Source: Roseovarius sp. UBA6167
GTDB lineage: Bacteria > Pseudomonadota > Alphaproteobacteria > Rhodobacterales > Rhodobacteraceae
Assembly (NCBI GenBank): GCA_002428225.1
Contig: DIUD01000078.1
Span: forward strand, 1 to 17,486
Direction: 5' to 3'
Length of the DNA stretch: 17,486 nt
Below are positions 1 through 6,985 of the stretch, one piece after another. Position numbers and translations under genes: made by a program. Position 1 is the stretch's first letter, and each line of letters opens with the position of its first letter. The notes under the pieces are model-generated. The model made no database searches, was not told the DNA's origin, and worked only from the letters and a program-made list of their open reading frames with translations.

Positions 1-27
1 CCTTGAAACCCTCGCGCGCGTGAACGA

Positions 28-77
28 CAATTCCAACGACAATCCCAACGTCAGGTTGCAATCCCAACGTCAGGTCG
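28..77. repeat. short tandem repeat, 19-bp unit
   Basis: Two nearly identical 19-bp units beginning CAATCCCAACGTCAGGT lie at 40-58 and 59-77. They differ at one base near the end. An imperfect partial copy (CAATTCCAACG) precedes them at 28-38. An open frame runs across the repeat from a GTG at 20, but its product shows nothing recognisable and I do not regard it as a gene. The function is unknown; the repeat could be slippage debris at the edge of the decayed region. Confidence 0.7.
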
Positions 78-141
78 CCCGCCGTGGCGTCCTGATCAGA
101 TCCGGGCCTTTCCGAAGGTCGGCGCGCTTACACCACGCTAG

Positions 142-182
142 GGGGCACTGCCCCGACGGCCCGCAGATACCCCCAGCCGTCG
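142..182 (-). terminator. possible hairpins downstream of the small minus-strand gene
   Basis: Two stems lie just beyond the stop of the 43-residue minus-strand gene. One is CGACGGC (154-160) pairing with GCCGTCG (176-182), 7 bp with a 15-nt loop. The other is GGGGC (142-146) pairing with GCCCC (150-154), 5 bp. The two overlap slightly and are probably alternatives. Neither is followed by a clear U-run on the minus strand, so a role as an intrinsic terminator is only a guess from position. Confidence 0.25.
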
Positions 183-196
183 CGGAGCATGCGACG

Positions 197-328
197 TTAC
201 TTGACCGATTTGCCCGCAATCACGGTGGCGTTCTTGTCGCGGTTGGAATTCGCGGTGGCGAGCACCTTGGGTTTTTCCTTCTTGGGCTTCTTGGCCTCGC
301 GGTTGTTCTGGCTTTTTCCTTTGGACAT
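197..328 (-). CDS. small Lys-rich conserved hypothetical protein, 43 aa
   Basis: The minus strand reads ATG (328-326) to TAA (199-197). The product is a 43-residue, strongly basic protein that starts MSKGKSQNNREAKKPKKEK and ends with VIAGKSVK. A good ribosome-binding sequence, AGGAG, lies about 8 nt before the ATG and fixes the start. The pattern of a short Ser/Lys/Gly start, then NREAKKPKK, then an Ala/Thr-rich tail matches small proteins of unknown function that I recall from many proteobacterial genomes. There is no signal peptide or membrane segment. The basic, low-complexity composition suggests a disordered cytoplasmic protein that might bind nucleic acid or ribosomes; that is inference. 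The gene is easily missed because of its length. A plus-strand frame over the same bases is its shadow. Confidence 0.75.
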   Translation of the reverse strand: MSKGKSQNNREAKKPKKEKPKVLATANSNRDKNATVIAGKSVK

Positions 329-593
329 GGGAGCGTCTCCTGAAAGATCCCGGTCAGGCGGGGTGCCGGGCCGGGCCGTGCTCAGGGGATCAGCGGGCCT
401 GACAGGGTCAGGGCGATGAGCCCTCGGGCGCAGCAGGCACGGCGCGGGGCCGGTGCTGCATTGGGGAAGATAAGCCTGCCGAGGCGTGGCGGCAAGGGGC
501 GTGATCGGGCCATTCGTCCGCGCCCGTCATCCCCGCATGACACACCTCCAGAACCTGCCTCACATCAATGATAGCAAATTTAGTTTCGGGTGA
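329..593. other. intergenic stretch without a recognised gene
   Basis: Apart from the ribosome-binding site of the small minus-strand gene, I see no gene here. A minus-strand open frame covers 408-764, but its product is rich in Arg, Pro, Ala and Ser without recognisable motifs and has no convincing ribosome-binding site. It also runs antisense to the two remnants at 594-813. Around 560-590 the sequence becomes more AT-rich, directly before the IS110-like remnant begins, and this may mark a rearrangement junction. Confidence 0.5.
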
Positions 594-671
594 CTGGCCA
601 ACCGCATGGCGCGCACCGCCTGCGCGCTGATGAAGAACAAGACGGAATTCCGGGCGGCGCAAGCGGCCTGA
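594..671 (+). pseudogene. IS110-family transposase, C-terminal remnant
   Basis: The plus-strand frame reads LANRMARTACALMKNKTEF and then RAAQAA followed by a TGA at 669-671. I recognise this as the end of IS110/IS1111-type transposases, whose last residues commonly follow an LANK/R-x-AR-x-AWALM pattern and close with a Q-A-A-type tail. An in-frame TGA sits directly before the Leu codon, so everything upstream is lost or frame-shifted; the rest of the transposase is not visible. The fragment ends about 10 bases before a second, unrelated gene fragment begins in another frame. That fits an insertion of the element into that gene followed by deletion. Confidence 0.55.
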
Positions 672-678
672 CCAAGAC

Positions 679-813
679 AGGGGTATACCCCGCGAGTGGT
701 TTCTCGTACCGTTGTTCATGATCGACAAGGCAGTCGAGAAAATCAAAGATGGAACCATCGCCAATTGCGTCTACGATCCGAAACAGGCAAAGCGGGTCCA
801 GCGCGCTGTGTGA
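679..813 (+). pseudogene. C-terminal fragment, probable GIY-YIG nuclease-type protein
   Basis: A plus-strand frame with no start reads GIPREWFLVPLFMIDKAVEK, continues IKDGTIANCVYDPKQAKRV and stops at the TGA at 811-813. The pattern PREWFLVPL-x-x-ID-x-A-x-x-x-I-x-DGTI-x-x-x-x-YDP resembles, from memory, the tail of GIY-YIG nuclease family (T5orf172/MUG113-like) proteins. The catalytic N-terminal part is absent, so this is a dead fragment. It is cut next to the IS110-like remnant. An internal ATG at 718 could start a 31-residue peptide, but it lacks a ribosome-binding site and I do not call it a gene. The family assignment is tentative. Confidence 0.35.
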
Positions 814-1115
814 CCCCCCCTCCCATGGTTCCTCCCCGGCCCTGAACGTATGCGGGGTGGGGGGGCGCAGCGCGGCGTTTCGCTAGCGACAGGCAGTTTC
901 ACCGGGGAATCCAGGCGGAATCCACTTCGCGCGGCCCATTCGATTAAATTTCTTTATATCAATAGTTTACAAAATCACGACCTTGGCGTGCTGGATTCTT
1001 TTACGGAATTCAGGGAATCCACTTTTCGGAAGCCACCTTGGCCGGAATCCAGCCAGCGGAAGCCCCCTTTTTCGAACCATGAGAATCTGGCAAGAGTCAC
1101 TCGTGATCGCGAAAA
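814..1115. repeat. GGAATCCA-type repeat cluster with AT-rich core; possible IS end remnant
   Basis: There is no gene here. GGAATCCA occurs at 906-913, 917-924, 1014-1021 and 1044-1051. Variants are GGAATTCA (1005-1012), GGAAGCCA (1028-1035) and GGAAGCCC (1058-1065), and an inverted TGGATTC lies at 992-998. The right-hand group is spaced 9, 14, 16 and 14 bases apart. Between the groups lies a patch (about 940-980) that is far richer in A and T than its surroundings. Iterated GGAATC/GGAAGC blocks of this kind remind me of the transposase-binding ends of IS21-family elements in Rhodobacterales, but no istA or istB sequence is present. An operator function is less likely because the cluster lies downstream of the large minus-strand gene. 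Confidence 0.45.
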
Positions 1116-4100
1116 TTAGCTGTCCTTATGATCCGCGCTGACAGTTTCCGCCCCTGCTTCGAACACCAGTTCAGGCAAGACCACTTCCCACGCATCGCGG
1201 CGAAGCAGGTGGTGATACGCCTCGTCGCCATCCTCGCGCCGCCAGTTCAGGATGGCCGCGATCTCGCCTCGCAGGAAGGTCGTTCCATCGGGCGGGCTAA
1301 AGGCGCGCGACAGGCGGGCAACCGTCTGGCCCTTGGCATCTTCAATCCGCCACCGCTCACCGTCGCGGATCAGGCGAACGGGGTCACCGGGTCGGGCCGA
1401 TGCAATGGCGTTCAACGATGGTGTACGCGGCCTTAGACGGCCCGCGAAAGACAGGTCGACCAGCTTCGGATCGGGCGGCAGGTAGCGCAGGCGGGCGCGC
1501 GGCAGGGCGGCGGTATCGGGGGTGACGCGGCGGGACAAGACCGCATCGCCCGGACGGACAAATGCATGAGGGCCGTCAGTCAGCACGGTCAAGGTCGAGC
1601 GCGCTCGGGTCATCGCAACATAAAACAGGCGGCGGGGAGCGTCGGCATCCTCACCGCGCGAGGGGCGATCCCAGCCGCCGTTCAGGATCGCGACATGATC
1701 GAACTCCAGCCCCTTGGCGCGGTGCGCGGTCATGAGCAGCAAGCCCCTCTGTTCGCTCCGCGCCTCCCGCGCCCATTCGCCGAACCACTGCACGAGGTCA
1801 GGCACCGGGGCGGCCTTTTCGACCAGTTCGCGCGCCAGCAGGCCTACGCCTTCGCCGATCAGATCGGTCCAGCGGGATTGTGGCTGGGCGTTCAGGATGG
1901 CGACCAGATCGGGGATCGTAAGAAGCCGCGTCCGAACCGCCAGAATGGCGCGGATGAAGTCTTGCATCTCGCGCAGGCGCCACAGGCTGGGCAGGGTTTC
2001 ATTGGCCATGTCGATGGGAATGCCCAGCGCCTCGGCATAGGCGCGCACGGGTTCCAAACGCCGCCAATCGCGGGCGATCACGGCGCAGCGCCGCCAGGTC
2101 CAATCTGGATCCAGCCGCGACAGGCGCACGAGTTCATCCAGCGCAGCCACCGCCTGCGCGGCATCGCCACCCGCATCCAGCAGAGTGACGCGCCCCTGCG
2201 CAACCGGGTCGAGTGCCGCCCAATCGCCCCCCGGCATCGCCTTGGCACGGGCGCGGTTCACGGTGATGTCGTGGCCTGCCTTCATTCGCGCGGCGGCAGG
2301 GGCGATCACAGCATTAGCTGCGGCGATGATATGAGCGGATGAGCGATAGTTCTCGGTCAACCAGACGGGTTTGGCGGCATAGTCCGCCTCGAATCGGCGG
2401 ATGAACTCGATACTCGCCCCCGCGAAGGCGTAAATGTTTTGGTCGTCATCGCCCACGGCGAACAGGCTGATACGCAGGTCATCATCGAGCGACCGGCCCG
2501 CCACCGCACCGATCAGGGCGTATTCCTCGGGGCCGATGTCTTGATACTCATCGACCAGCAGCCAGCGATAGCCCTGGATCAGCGTCTCGCGCAGCGCCTC
2601 GGCCTCGGGCTTGGTCAGACCGTCGCCGCGCAGCAGCGCCACCGCCTGCATGACGATGCCGTCGAAATCGCGCGGGCCGTCGGTAACGCCCGCAAAGCTG
2701 GCCCCCATCAGACGCATCGCCAGCGCGTGACAGGTAGAGACCGTAACCCTCGCCGCATCATTCCCGATCAGGCGGCGCAGGCGTTCACGGATTTCAGCGG
2801 CCGCATGGCGGTTGTAGGTCAGCACCAGAATGCCGCGCGGGTCTTCACGCTTCACGCGGATGAGGTAAGCGATGCGATGCACCAGCACCCGCGTCTTGCC
2901 AGACCCCGGCCCTGCAAGCACCAGCACGTTGGTCTGTTCGCGGTCGTCGCGGACGATCTCGGCCTGCACCGGATTGTCGAGTGCATCGACGATGGTCCGC
3001 CATGATGTGCCGGTGGTCTGCCGCCGGATTTCCGTGCCGCGCCCTGGCAGCCAACGGCGCAGGAAAGCGTCGCGGTCCAGCACGAAGTAATCCTCGGACA
3101 GGCGCTGTGCCTGATCCATCGCCTCCAGCCCCTTCTCGGCATAGGCGGCCATCACATGGGTCTGGATCGTCGTCTCGCCGTAATGCTCTTCGAGGGGCGC
3201 GAAGTGCTGCACGGTGAAAGGGCCACCCTTGGGGTTCAGATGCACCGTGATCGCCGGGCGGAACACAGTCAGGCCCCGACCCAAGGTGGCGACCTGCTGT
3301 TCGTGCAGCCAGAGAAGCGCGCGGTCCATCAGGCGGGTCATGTCCTTGACCTCGGCCCGCAACAGCGCGTCGCCGTTCAGCGCATCGAGCATCGCGCCAA
3401 GGGTGGTTTCCACCTGAATATCCTTGCCGCGCGTGCCTTTGGCGACCTTGCCCGTCAGATGGGACAGCAGCGCCTGTGCCCCCTGCCGCCGCAGATCGGC
3501 GGTGCGGGCGACCACGGGCCAGGACCGTTCCAGCCGCACAAAGATCGTGTTCCGGCTGGCCTTGCGCAGCGTCAGGTTCCCGCGCCCGCCATCCTGATCG
3601 CGCCCATCCTGCGCCATGCCGCGCAGGATGGTTTCCACCAGATCGGGCCGCACTTGGGAATGGCCCTTGTCGCGAAGGGCCTGGCAGGTCTCAGACAGGT
3701 TCAAGGGTTGCGCCTCGGTCCCTTCGGCTTGCGGCATCGCCTCTTGCATCAGGGCGATCAGGTCGGCTTCCATCCGGGCCGCGTGATCCAGACGGCGGGC
3801 CGAGGCGTCCCCGACCCCCAGATGGACATAGACCGTGACGGCCGTGTCGTTGCTGGCGATCCCCAGCACCTCAAGATCGGCGAAAGCCCGTTGCAACTCG
3901 CGCCCCGATAACCCGCAGGCGCCCGTCAAGTCATCCGTCGAAACCCCGGCATCGACAGGCGCATTCATCACATGGCGCACAAGATCCATCAGTTGCGTGC
4001 GCCTTACCCCGGTGATCTGTGCCCGGGTCAGGATCGCCGCCGCCTCATCGACCGAGCGGATGCGGAGCGACGACGGGAACACCTGCACCCGGTTTTCCTC

Positions 4101-6266
4101 GCGGCTCAGCAGCGTGGCCTCCTCCAGCCAGGCCACGGCGGTTTTCACGCGGGTGTCGTCGGTGGTCTTGTCGCGCTCGAACTCCTGATCCTTTTCCTCG
4201 CGCACGATCTCGCCCGGCGTGGCGACCACCTCGCCGGATTTGTGCTTTTCCATGCGCCGCAGCGCCTTGAGGATCGCGCCAATCTCATGCCTTGCCAGAC
4301 GCGAGCGGGCAGACAGCGAGAATTGCCGCTCCACATCCTCAGGGCTGAACAAGAGCACGCAATTGGCGGGGGCGCGATCCCGGCCCGCACGGCCCGCCTC
4401 TTGCAGGTAATTCTCCAAAGATCCCGGAATGTCGCCGTGCACGACCAGCCGGATATCGGGCTTGTCGATGCCCATCCCGAAAGCGTTGGTCGCGGCGATC
4501 ACCCGCAACTGCCCGGTGCGAAACGCCTCTTGCACATCGCGCTTGCGCTCAGACGTCAGCCCGGCATGAAAGAAATCCGCCGCCAGCCCTTGCCCTTTCA
4601 GGAACTCCGCCACCTTTTCCGTGACCCCGCGCGTGGCGCAATAGACCACAGCGCCCGATGCTCCCTCAGGCGGCAGGTTCGCTTCGATCGCCGACAGGAT
4701 ATCGGTCAGCTTGGTGGCCTTCTGCGTGGGCAGCACGGCGAAGGACAGGTTGGTGCGCACCGCCCCGCCATCCAGCAGCATCAGATCAACCCCAAGGCGG
4801 GTCTGGAAATGGTCGCGGATGTCGCGCACCACCTCGGGTTTGGCCGTGGCGGTCAGGCACAACACGGGCGCTGGGCTATCGCCCGAGAATTCCTTGATGA
4901 AGCGGCTGACATAACGGTAATCGGGGCGGAAATCATGGCCCCATTTGCTGATGCAATGCGCCTCGTCCAGCACCCACAGCCCGACCTCTCGCTGTTGCAG
5001 CACCGTGCGGATCGAAGGTGATCGCAACTGTTCGGGCGAGATCAGCAAGATCGCCGCATCGCCCATTCGCACCTTCTCCAGCGCGTCATGGCGTTCGGGC
5101 AGCGACAGCATCCCGTTCACCGTGACCGCACTGGAAATCCCCGCCCGCGCCAGCCCCTGCACCTGATCGGCCATCAGCGCGACCAGCGGCGAGATCACCA
5201 CCGTCAGCGCGCCCGTCTTGTCGAACCGCGACAGCGCCGGGATCTGGTAGCAGACCGATTTTCCGGTCCCGGTGGGCAGGATGCCCAGCACGGATTTCCC
5301 CGCCATCGCCTCGGCCACGATGCGTTCCTGCAAGGGACGGCCCATGTCATCGACGGGTTGCGGGCGGAAGGTCGGAAAGCCGAACCAGCGTTCCAGCGCG
5401 GCATTGGGGTTGTTCTTTTCCCCGCACCAGCCGCAGCTTGGGTCGCCACAGTTGGTATCGCGCAGATGCCGCACGATCAGCCCTGCCTGCGGGAACTGCA
5501 GCCGCACCCAGGGCGGCATGACCGAGTCCCCGCCCGCAACCGAAATCCACGACAGCGCATAGGCCATCGGCCAGCCGTTGCGCGGATCGGACAGGCGTCC
5601 CAGCGTCTGCTCCAACCGATGATTGCAGGCGCGGCCGTCCAGCAAGCGGCGGATGGCGCCATGCGCAGCGGCCTCGCCCGGTGCTGCGCCGCGCAGGGAT
5701 TGGAACAGCGCATCGAACCCGGCCGAGGCTTCGCCCCGCGTCGTCAGGTGGTGATAGGCCAACAGCGCTTCGGGCATCTCCTGACCCAGCCGAGCAAAAG
5801 CCGCGATCTGATCCGCCAGCACCTGCAATGCCAGCCGGGCATCCTGTTCGGGGTGATTCACATGCCCGACCTGCAGCCGCCCGTCCTGATAATGCTTGAC
5901 GAGATGGTGATAGGGATTGCGCGGAAAAGCCAAGGGGTTCAGCCACAACGTATCAATCGCCGCCGCCCCCAACCCCGCCAACCGCGCCCGGTTGGCCACC
6001 AGATGCGGCAGGTCATGGCGCAGGATGTTGTGTCCCACCAGATGCGCCGCCCCGTCGCAGAACGCCTCCAACCGATCCAGCGCAGGCTCCAGCGCGGCCC
6101 CCTTGTGGACCAAGGCCGCCTCACCCCGCACCGCCGCAAAGGCAAAAAGCCGCGCCGACTTCGGATCGACCTCCAGATCAATCGAGACGCAGCGTGACAG
6201 GAAAAGGGCAGGGTCAAAGGTCAAAAGTCGAGCATCCGAATTCCAAGGGCCAACAAAGGCCTCCAA
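1116..6266 (-). CDS. DnaQ-like exonuclease - RecQ helicase - UvrD helicase fusion protein, 1716 aa
   Basis: Probably a cytoplasmic DNA-processing ATPase with two motors. Residues about 20-160 look like a DEDD 3'-5' exonuclease: SIDLE (D30, E32), GHN-x4-D (D85) and HPEQD (H138, D142). H267, C273, C278 and C281 may bind zinc. Residues about 305-645 form a RecQ-type SF2 helicase: Walker A GTGKS (333-337), DEAH (434-437), KWGHDFRPDY (441-450) and QEAGRAGRD (622-630). Residues 650-1090 are an unassigned linker that may hold winged-helix modules; I see no RQC-type four-Cys site. Residues 1095-1560 are a UvrD/PcrA SF1 helicase: GPGSGKT (1119-1125), VDEYQD (1238-1243), GDDDQNIY (1272-1279), ENYRSS (1305-1310), HRAKGLEFD (1515-1523) and VAMTRAR (1550-1556). 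The tail (about 1600-1716) ends with WEVVLPELVF, which I recall from similar long RecQ annotations. The start is a TTG; no ATG or GTG lies between it and the upstream in-frame stop, and AAGG precedes it. All motifs look intact. The cellular role is unknown; recombination repair or phage defence are inferences. Confidence 0.85.
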   Translation of the reverse strand: MEAFVGPWNSDARLLTFDPALFLSRCVSIDLEVDPKSARLFAFAAVRGEAALVHKGAALEPALDRLEAFCDGAAHLVGHNILRHDLPHLVANRARLAGLGAAAIDTLWLNPLAFPRNPYHHLVKHYQDGRLQVGHVNHPEQDARLALQVLADQIAAFARLGQEMPEALLAYHHLTTRGEASAGFDALFQSLRGAAPGEAAAHGAIRRLLDGRACNHRLEQTLGRLSDPRNGWPMAYALSWISVAGGDSVMPPWVRLQFPQAGLIVRHLRDTNCGDPSCGWCGEKNNPNAALERWFGFPTFRPQPVDDMGRPLQERIVAEAMAGKSVLGILPTGTGKSVCYQIPALSRFDKTGALTVVISPLVALMADQVQGLARAGISSAVTVNGMLSLPERHDALEKVRMGDAAILLISPEQLRSPSIRTVLQQREVGLWVLDEAHCISKWGHDFRPDYRYVSRFIKEFSGDSPAPVLCLTATAKPEVVRDIRDHFQTRLGVDLMLLDGGAVRTNLSFAVLPTQKATKLTDILSAIEANLPPEGASGAVVYCATRGVTEKVAEFLKGQGLAADFFHAGLTSERKRDVQEAFRTGQLRVIAATNAFGMGIDKPDIRLVVHGDIPGSLENYLQEAGRAGRDRAPANCVLLFSPEDVERQFSLSARSRLARHEIGAILKALRRMEKHKSGEVVATPGEIVREEKDQEFERDKTTDDTRVKTAVAWLEEATLLSREENRVQVFPSSLRIRSVDEAAAILTRAQITGVRRTQLMDLVRHVMNAPVDAGVSTDDLTGACGLSGRELQRAFADLEVLGIASNDTAVTVYVHLGVGDASARRLDHAARMEADLIALMQEAMPQAEGTEAQPLNLSETCQALRDKGHSQVRPDLVETILRGMAQDGRDQDGGRGNLTLRKASRNTIFVRLERSWPVVARTADLRRQGAQALLSHLTGKVAKGTRGKDIQVETTLGAMLDALNGDALLRAEVKDMTRLMDRALLWLHEQQVATLGRGLTVFRPAITVHLNPKGGPFTVQHFAPLEEHYGETTIQTHVMAAYAEKGLEAMDQAQRLSEDYFVLDRDAFLRRWLPGRGTEIRRQTTGTSWRTIVDALDNPVQAEIVRDDREQTNVLVLAGPGSGKTRVLVHRIAYLIRVKREDPRGILVLTYNRHAAAEIRERLRRLIGNDAARVTVSTCHALAMRLMGASFAGVTDGPRDFDGIVMQAVALLRGDGLTKPEAEALRETLIQGYRWLLVDEYQDIGPEEYALIGAVAGRSLDDDLRISLFAVGDDDQNIYAFAGASIEFIRRFEADYAAKPVWLTENYRSSAHIIAAANAVIAPAAARMKAGHDITVNRARAKAMPGGDWAALDPVAQGRVTLLDAGGDAAQAVAALDELVRLSRLDPDWTWRRCAVIARDWRRLEPVRAYAEALGIPIDMANETLPSLWRLREMQDFIRAILAVRTRLLTIPDLVAILNAQPQSRWTDLIGEGVGLLARELVEKAAPVPDLVQWFGEWAREARSEQRGLLLMTAHRAKGLEFDHVAILNGGWDRPSRGEDADAPRRLFYVAMTRARSTLTVLTDGPHAFVRPGDAVLSRRVTPDTAALPRARLRYLPPDPKLVDLSFAGRLRPRTPSLNAIASARPGDPVRLIRDGERWRIEDAKGQTVARLSRAFSPPDGTTFLRGEIAAILNWRREDGDEAYHHLLRRDAWEVVLPELVFEAGAETVSADHKDS

Positions 6267-6408
6267 GCCATTGATAACCTTGTCATCAGGATTCGATAGC
6301 CTTAGATTTCAGCCGCGAGGTGCTTTTCGGTATTGGTGCGCTTCCTGCCGCCCTGCCGTAAATTGACCGCTCCGAGATGCAGACAGCCTTCTCGGGGCGT
6401 GTTTGAAA

Positions 6409-6597
6409 CTATGACAAACAATCTGCGCCGAAGGCTGGTTGGCCGATCCGATACACCCTGCCCCGAGCATCGTCTTTTGCGGAAACCACGACCAGCCCCA
6501 GCTTCTTGCCCAGCGCACCCGACATCGCACCACGGGCGCTGTGAGCCTGCCACGCAGTCGCGGCGACGATCTCAGCCATTGTCGCCCCATTGCCGCC
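6409..6597 (-). pseudogene. DUF3489 protein, C-terminal fragment
   Basis: The minus strand encodes GATMAEIVAATAWQAHSARG, then AMSGALGKKLGLVVVSAKDD, then ARGRVYRI and a short tail that stops at TAG (6411-6409). The pattern G-A-T-x-AEIVAATGWQ-H-T-x-RG-x-x-SGAL-KKKLGL-x-x-x-S-x-K-x-GRVYR is the DUF3489 domain as I know it. It is a small helix-turn-helix-like domain of unknown function, common in alphaproteobacteria and often near mobile elements. Homology ends near 6590, where the sequence passes directly into a LysR-like fragment on the opposite strand. A nearby ATG at 6693 belongs to antisense of that fragment, so no native start remains. I call it a truncated pseudogene. Confidence 0.7.
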
Positions 6598-6828
6598 ACC
6601 AGCCTTGCAACGCTGGTGGCGATGGTCGAGGAGGGGCTGGGGATCACCCTTCTGCCGCAACTGGCGATTGATGCCGGGATCACCCAAGGGCACGATATTG
6701 CCCTTGTGCCGACCCCCGGTGCCATGCCGCGCAAGGTGGTGATGATCTGGCGGCGCAGTTCGCCGCGCGCGCCCGGGTTTCTCACCCTCGCGGCGGCCTT
6801 GCGGCGGCGCGCGGCCCGGCCTGACTGA
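6592..6828 (+). pseudogene. LysR-family regulator (OxyR-like), C-terminal fragment
   Basis: From about 6595 the plus strand reads ATSLATLVAMVEEGLGITLL, then PQLAIDAGI, and later GAMPRKVVMIWRRSSPRAPG before the TGA at 6826-6828. This is the end of the effector-binding domain of LysR-type regulators, closest in style to OxyR and related peroxide regulators, where A-T-S-L-x-T-L-x-x-MV-x-x-G-x-GITLLP and a late W-R-x-x-SPR are typical. The DNA-binding helix-turn-helix and most of the effector domain are missing. An upstream ATG at 6439 lies in antisense of the DUF3489 fragment and is not a credible start. The stop region carries a 13-bp tandem duplication (6821-6846). Confidence 0.7.
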
Positions 6829-6846
6829 GCGGCCTGACTGAGCGGA
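6821..6846. repeat. 13-bp tandem duplication
   Basis: CTGACTGAGCGG plus one base (C, then A) occurs twice in a row, at 6821-6833 and 6834-6846. It spans the stop codon of the LysR-like fragment and sits between that fragment and the convergent rhodanese fragment. It looks like a replication-slippage duplication, with no sign of function. Confidence 0.75.
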
Positions 6847-6853
6847 CAGCCGG

Positions 6854-6985
6854 TCAGCCCGCGGCCGGATCGACCCGCTTCATGCCGCCCGTGGCCGGGT
6901 CGATGGTCACATAGGGCAGCCCGGCCGCTTTCCATGCGCCAAAGCCGCCCTCGAGATGCGCGACCGGGGCGATCCCGGCGGCAAG
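6854..6985 (-). pseudogene. rhodanese-domain protein, C-terminal fragment
   Basis: The minus strand reads LAAGIAPVAHLEGGFGAWKA, then AGLPYVTIDPATGGMKRVDP and ends at TGA (6856-6854). The block V-A-H-L-x-GGF-x-AWK-x-AGLP is the standard end of a single-domain rhodanese (sulfurtransferase fold). The active-site Cys loop, which should lie about 30 residues earlier, is not found; upstream the frame passes into unrelated Arg/Pro-rich sequence antisense to the Cys-rich plus-strand frame. The gene has lost its N-terminal two thirds. It converges with the LysR-like fragment, 25 bases from stop to stop. The two may once have been neighbouring chromosomal genes. Confidence 0.6.

Noticed and set aside
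20..343. Plus-strand open frame from GTG at 20
   Set aside because: It crosses a tandem repeat and the antisense of the small minus-strand gene; there is no ribosome-binding site and no recognisable motif.
408..764. Minus-strand 118-codon open frame
   Set aside because: It runs antisense to the IS110-like and GIY-YIG-type remnants, both of which make sense on the plus strand; the composition is not protein-like.
850..1119. Plus-strand 89-codon open frame
   Set aside because: It translates the GGAATCCA repeat cluster; no family resemblance and no ribosome-binding site.
3972..5021. Long plus-strand open frames opposite the helicase gene (also 5088-6197, 1566-2342)
   Set aside because: They are shadows of the GC-rich helicase coding strand; products are His/Arg/Gln-rich without motifs, whereas the minus-strand frame has all helicase motifs.
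6384..6435. AGCCTTC/GAAGGCT inverted repeat upstream of the helicase gene
   Set aside because: It has only 7 bp arms with a loop of about 40 bases and overlaps the DUF3489 fragment end; likely chance.
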